From assembly GCA_949286775.1 (NCBI GenBank), contig CASEDW010000001.1:1-18041 (forward strand): a stretch of 18,041 bases of DNA, read 5' to 3'. The DNA is from an uncultured Eubacteriales bacterium. Lineage in GTDB: Bacteria; Bacillota; Clostridia; Lachnospirales; Lachnospiraceae. The notes beneath the pieces are model-generated. The model did no database searches. It was not told the origin of the DNA and saw only the letters and a program-made list of their open reading frames with translations. The stretch's first letter is position 1. Every line of letters starts with the position of its first letter. Of this stretch, positions 15,078 through 18,041 are shown piece by piece. Made by a program: the position numbers and the translations under genes.

Positions 15078-15087
15078 CTATATAATT

Positions 15088-15115
15088 ATTATAGCATTTC
15101 ATTTAGTTGTTTCAA
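15088..15115 (-). promoter_or_regulatory. Promoter of the small RNA
   Basis: On the minus strand TTGAAA (15115-15110), a 16-base spacer and TGC-TATAAT (extended -10; TATAAT at 15093-15088) form one of the best promoters in the window. The predicted start is near 15081. The strength suits an abundant regulatory RNA. Confidence 0.75.
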
Positions 15116-15143
15116 GCGGTTTTGAAATTTTTTTATATTTAAC

Positions 15144-15172
15144 TTCATGCGATGATCTATCAATGTTATAAT
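15144..15172 (+). promoter_or_regulatory. Promoter of the alcohol dehydrogenase gene
   Basis: On the plus strand TTCATG (15144-15149), a 17-base spacer and TATAAT (15167-15172), with TG one base upstream of the -10 (extended -10). Transcription would begin near 15179 and leave a leader of about 60 bases. This also shows that the dehydrogenase reading frame opening at 15171 is not the real start. Confidence 0.6.
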
Positions 15173-15239
15173 GATATCAGTTGTTTTAAGTCTATATCAA
15201 TTGCCAATTTCTTACAAAATACAATTCGAGGTAACCACC

Positions 15240-16280
15240 ATGAAAAACACAATGAAAGCAGTTGTATATGATAAACCGGGAAGAAAATTTGCTTCCATCA
15301 GAGAAGTACACATTCCCAAATGCGGCGATGACGAAGTCCTCATCAGCGTCAAAGTTTCCGGAATCTGCAAAGGAGCGGACGGAGATATCGACACAGTAGG
15401 AACAGACAGAACCGTATACCCAATTACTCCAGGCCATGAATTCGGCGGCATCATCGCTGAAATGGGAAAAGATGTAAAAGGCTTTTCCATAGGCGACAGA
15501 GTAACCGTCGATCCGCCGTCATTCTGCGGAAAGTGCGAATACTGCCGCAGCGGCGAGCCTGACTATTGTACTGATATACATTATATCGGAAATAACAACA
15601 ACGGAAGTTTCGCCGAATACGTTATCGCAAAATCAAATCAGCTTTACAAAGTTCCGGAAAATTTGTCTCTTGAAGAAATATCTTTTTCAGAACCTGTTGC
15701 CTGCTGCGTTCACGCTATCAAAAAAGCAAACATCAAATACGGTGAAACAGTCGTTGTGCTCGGCTCAGGATGTAGCGGCATTATAATGGCGCAGCTCCTT
15801 AAACACAGCGGCGCTTCCGATGTAATCGTCATCGCAGGCAATCAGAAAAAACTTGACCTTGTAAACAGTTTCGGAATCGACACGATAAAAATGGACAGAA
15901 AAGATCATTCCATACACGAAAACAAACTTCACGAGCTTTATCCTCTTGGAGTCAACGTAGTGATAGATACAACTGGAAGTCCTGACATGATAAGAAGCGG
16001 TTTTAAACTTCTTCGAAAAGGCGGCCGGTTCGTTCAATACGGCGTTGTCAGAGAAACGCTCTCAATTGACGTGCTCTCATTCTGGTGCGTCGAAAAAAGC
16101 TATATCACTTCCGCCTGCGAAGCCTTCGACTATCCGGAAGCCATAATGGCTCTTGAAAAAGGCTGGGTAGACGTCAAACCGCTCATAACAAAAAGATACA
16201 AACTGAACGACTACTTTGAAGCGCTTGACGAAGCAGTAAATAACACCGAGAATTTAAAAGTGCTTATAGTTTCGGAGTGA
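15240..16280 (+). CDS. Zinc-dependent medium-chain alcohol/polyol dehydrogenase
   Basis: A 346-residue MDR-superfamily dehydrogenase, closest in style to threonine, sorbitol or butanediol dehydrogenases. Catalytic zinc ligands are C43, H66-E67 (GHEFGG) and probably E151. The structural zinc site is C96, C99, C102 and C110. The cofactor loop is GSGCSG at 175-180. After the second Rossmann strand the usual Asp is absent (IAGNQKK), hinting at NADP rather than NAD. Around the catalytic Cys the common CGSDxH is CKGADGD, so the usual Ser/Thr proton-relay residue is Ala and the His is Asp. The substrate cannot be named. I chose the ATG at 15240, which has GAGGT upstream, over an upstream ATG at 15171 that lies inside the -10 element. 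It is a single-gene unit with its own promoter and terminator. Confidence 0.9.
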   Translation: MKNTMKAVVYDKPGRKFASIREVHIPKCGDDEVLISVKVSGICKGADGDIDTVGTDRTVYPITPGHEFGGIIAEMGKDVKGFSIGDRVTVDPPSFCGKCEYCRSGEPDYCTDIHYIGNNNNGSFAEYVIAKSNQLYKVPENLSLEEISFSEPVACCVHAIKKANIKYGETVVVLGSGCSGIIMAQLLKHSGASDVIVIAGNQKKLDLVNSFGIDTIKMDRKDHSIHENKLHELYPLGVNVVIDTTGSPDMIRSGFKLLRKGGRFVQYGVVRETLSIDVLSFWCVEKSYITSACEAFDYPEAIMALEKGWVDVKPLITKRYKLNDYFEALDEAVNNTENLKVLIVSE

Positions 16281-16315
16281 GAGATTTTCTCACTCCGAAA
16301 CACAGATACTTTTTT
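16270..16315 (+). terminator. Terminator after the alcohol dehydrogenase gene
   Basis: A perfect 13-base-pair stem (16270-16282 with 16288-16300, base TTTCGGAG) with a 5-base loop. The stop codon lies inside the left arm. The T tract (16310-16315) begins about 9 bases after the stem, farther than usual, so it may act partly as a 3'-end protecting hairpin. Confidence 0.65.
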
Positions 16316-16346
16316 CAAGCATAACTGTTTCTGCTGCATTCAGCAA

Positions 16347-17546
16347 TTACCACTGTTCGCTCAACAAAAAATCTGCCAAATGTACAATTCTTATACCATT
16401 ATCAATTCCTACATCCATACTGTTCATTGTCACTACATATTTGGGATAATGGTCCGAAATCATCATTAAATTACCAATTTCCCTATCTGAATTTTCAGGC
16501 AGCTGCACACAAACCTGAACATAAACTTTCTCATTACGGCGAACGCCTATAAAATCTATTTCTTTCGAAGCATTTTTCCCTATATATACATCATATCCGC
16601 GGCGCTTCATCTCTAAAAACACAATATTTTCCAGTGCTCCATCCAGCATCTTCCTGTCATAACCCAAAAGACAATATTTCAAAGTTACATCCGCCAGATA
16701 GTATTTTTCTTGAGTCTTCAATACGCTTTTTCCCTGAATGTCATATCGATGACACGGATAGATAATAAATGCCTGTTCAAGCCATCGCAGATAATTATAA
16801 ATAGACTCAACCGATACTGTTCTATGTTCACTTCTCAAAAATTTAGCGATTGAACTTGCCGAAAAGGTTTTGCCCATATTTTCAACAATAAATTTTACCA
16901 CACGGTCAAAAAGATCCTGGCGATTGATTCTATGACGCTTTACAATATCTCTGGAAATTACTGTATGATAAATACCATTTACAATCTGATAAGCACTCTG
17001 CTCCTCATAGTTTCCCAATGCAATTATTGGAAAGCCTCCAAAACGTATGTATTCCTCCAACAGTTCCTTTTGAGAATGTAAATCCTGCTTTTTAAAAGCA
17101 AGATACTCTTTAAAGGATAATGTGTAAACAGGAATTGAAACAAATCGTCCCGTTAAATAAGTCGATAACTCACTTGACATAAGTTTTGAATTTGAGCCGG
17201 TCACAAAAATGTCAACATTATATCCTTCCAAAAGGCTGTTAACGCAACGCTCCCAGCCTTTCACCTCCTGTATTTCATCTAACAAAAGGTAACAACGTTC
17301 TTTTCCACGGATACTATTTAAAAGTTCATCATACATATCTTTTGCAGAAATATCTTCCGGGATATCCATTTCCGTGTATCGTTTCTGTATTATACGGTCA
17401 TCGGGGACGCCTCTGCTTCGCAGTTCATCTGCAAGCATTTTAAAAATTGTAGATTTCCCGCAGCGACGTACTCCCGCAAGAATTTTCACTAAAGGCTGGT
17501 CGATAAAAGGTTCAATGGCATGAATATAATCCGGTCTTACTATCAT
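16347..17546 (-). CDS. AAA+ ATPase with DUF4143 C-terminal domain
   Basis: A 399-residue protein of the common bacterial and archaeal AAA-ATPase/DUF4143 family. Walker A is GVRRCGKST at 25-33, Walker B LLLDE at 87-91, and a sensor-like VTGSNS follows at 115-120. The C-terminal part (about 200-399) has the DUF4143 region with EIDF at 329-332 and VQVCVQL, a fold resembling PD-(D/E)xK nucleases. The cellular role of the family is not established; members are typical accessory genes that come and go between strains. I chose the ATG at 17546, which has AAGGAGG 7-8 bases upstream; the frame opens 8 codons earlier, before that site. The gene looks more AT-rich than its neighbours, with frequent ATA and AAA codons, consistent with later acquisition. 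It stands alone, and no strong promoter is visible. Confidence 0.92.
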   Translation of the reverse strand: MIVRPDYIHAIEPFIDQPLVKILAGVRRCGKSTIFKMLADELRSRGVPDDRIIQKRYTEMDIPEDISAKDMYDELLNSIRGKERCYLLLDEIQEVKGWERCVNSLLEGYNVDIFVTGSNSKLMSSELSTYLTGRFVSIPVYTLSFKEYLAFKKQDLHSQKELLEEYIRFGGFPIIALGNYEEQSAYQIVNGIYHTVISRDIVKRHRINRQDLFDRVVKFIVENMGKTFSASSIAKFLRSEHRTVSVESIYNYLRWLEQAFIIYPCHRYDIQGKSVLKTQEKYYLADVTLKYCLLGYDRKMLDGALENIVFLEMKRRGYDVYIGKNASKEIDFIGVRRNEKVYVQVCVQLPENSDREIGNLMMISDHYPKYVVTMNSMDVGIDNGIRIVHLADFLLSEQW

Positions 17547-17803
17547 ATGGAGTCCTCCTTTTTGTACCATTTTATCCTATTTTACCCAAAGGTTAGTTAA
17601 TATACAACATATTTTTCTTGTTTAACCGTAAAAACATTACTTATTTTATTGTTTTTTCTACACTGATTTTTCATTTATTTAATAATATGGAAAAAGTTTG
17701 AATCTGTTTTCACCCGATCTATCCGGCTTATCAGAAGATATGACGAAGCTCATAATTACTTCGCCATTCTTTAACCAAAATTTATAGTTAGTATTGATTC
17801 GAT
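17547..17803. other. AT-rich intergenic stretch without a recognised gene
   Basis: About 257 AT-rich bases between the ATPase and the terminator of the sugar permease. It must hold the ATPase promoter, but only weak candidates are visible (for example TATATT at 17600-17605 with a poor -35). A small GCGAAG/CTTCG(T) inverted repeat lies near 17743-17765. I see no RNA gene, repeat array or short coding frame with a good ribosome binding site. Confidence 0.5.
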
Positions 17804-17846
17804 AAAAAGAGCCCAGAGACATTCATCTCGGTGAACTCCCTGAGCT
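17804..17846 (-). terminator. Terminator of the sugar ABC permease operon
   Basis: A 10-position stem (GAGCTCAGGG with CTCTGGGCTC, including two G-T wobbles) encloses a loop of about 18 bases that can form its own TTCA/TGAA hairpin. On the minus strand it is followed by TTTTT (17808-17804). It starts 7 bases after the permease stop codon. Confidence 0.8.
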
Positions 17847-17853
17847 CAAATAA

Positions 17854-18041
17854 TTATTTACGTCTTCTCGCCCCAATCTTTGAAAACTGAATATCAATTA
17901 ATACGGCAATAAGAATCATTAATCCCTTTACAATTATCTGCCAGTTTGTGTTAATCTCTAAAAGATTAAGTCCATTATTTATAACGCCGATTATTACACA
18001 TCCGATTATAGTTCCTACGACCTTTCCTTTACCGCCTGTAA
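17854..18041 (-). CDS. Sugar ABC transporter permease, C-terminal end (runs off right edge)
   Basis: The last 61 residues of a ribose/xylose/galactose-type ABC transporter permease (RbsC-like, BPD_transp_2 family), which moves sugar across the cytoplasmic membrane together with a binding protein and an ATPase. Diagnostic features are the GGKGKVVGT loop, the membrane helix IIGCVIIGVINNGLNLL, WQIIVKG and the final helix LMILIAVLID, then a short basic tail GARRRK. The substrate cannot be set from this fragment. It is followed by a strong terminator, so it is the last gene of an operon lying to the right of the window. Confidence 0.9.
   Translation of the reverse strand, partial: TGGKGKVVGTIIGCVIIGVINNGLNLLEINTNWQIIVKGLMILIAVLIDIQFSKIGARRRK

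Larger units (their letters stand above)
14994..15081 (-). ncRNA. Small two-hairpin RNA, type I antitoxin-like
   Basis: The minus strand carries a complete small transcription unit of about 88 bases. The start follows an extended -10 promoter (15088-15115). The 5' hairpin is GCCATCC/GGATAGC (7 pairs including one wobble), followed by a single-stranded linker. The 3' hairpin is a 9-pair AGTAACCGC/GCGGTTACT stem with a 15-base loop and a run of T residues, a clean intrinsic terminator. No open reading frame fits inside. Read on the plus strand, the 5' hairpin is itself a terminator (15047-15077). This layout, with the antisense RNA's 5' hairpin acting as the terminator of a convergent transcript, is typical of type I toxin-antitoxin loci of Firmicutes (RatA or RNAII style). 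No toxin peptide was found beside it. Confidence 0.7.

Noticed and set aside
15094..15153. 19-codon minus-strand frame upstream of the small RNA (begins MKLNIKKFQ)
   Set aside because: No ribosome binding site, not hydrophobic like a type I toxin, and it runs through the small RNA promoter.
15171..15239. Upstream in-frame extension of the alcohol dehydrogenase (23 extra residues)
   Set aside because: The ATG at 15171 overlaps the TATAAT promoter element and has no ribosome binding site; the ATG at 15240 has GAGGT and gives the normal MDR start.

Overview
The window looks like the chromosome of a low-to-moderate GC anaerobic Bacillota, most likely class Clostridia (Lachnospiraceae-like). The strongest taxonomic marker is a complete SCIFF locus: the six-cysteine peptide scfA and its radical SAM maturase scfB. 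A fused SecDF, a TrkA/TrkH potassium system and AGGAGG-type ribosome binding sites fit this. Placement below class is inference. No tRNA, rRNA, CRISPR array or insertion sequence was found. Almost everything is on the minus strand; the only gene clearly on the plus strand is a zinc alcohol dehydrogenase.

In minus-strand transcription order (high to low coordinates), the right edge holds the C-terminal end of a sugar ABC transporter permease (17854-18041) with a strong terminator. Next come a mostly empty 300-base gap, a DUF4143-type AAA+ ATPase (16347-17546) of AT-rich, accessory character, and the plus-strand dehydrogenase (15240-16280) with its own promoter and terminator. At 14994-15081 there is a compact two-hairpin small RNA with its own promoter, built like a type I antitoxin RNA, but with no toxin peptide found beside it.

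The stretch 12230-14850 holds three unusual proteins: a CbiE/CbiT (CobL)-like protein that has lost the SAM-binding glycine loop, an HD protein with the full RelA/SpoT-type hydrolase residue set, and a translationally overlapping paralogue that has lost nearly all of those residues. A long hairpin terminator or attenuator sits directly before the ribosome binding site of the HD gene.

A well-formed promoter and a folded leader precede proC, followed closely by a DJ-1/PfpI protein, galE and an acidic secreted surface protein (8169-12064). A second promoter starts scfA-scfB-secDF (4152-8091): a small peptide, its thioether-forming maturase and the SecDF export motor. A hairpin after secDF closes this unit. 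A third promoter drives a GDPD-like protein, trkA, trkH and hisC, tightly spaced and running off the left edge. The GDPD-like protein lacks most catalytic residues of its family.

The most interesting features are the active/inactive HD pair next to the degenerate CobL-like protein, the orphan antitoxin-like RNA, and the pseudo-GDPD at the head of a potassium uptake operon. Function assignments rest on motif recognition alone; no database search was run.
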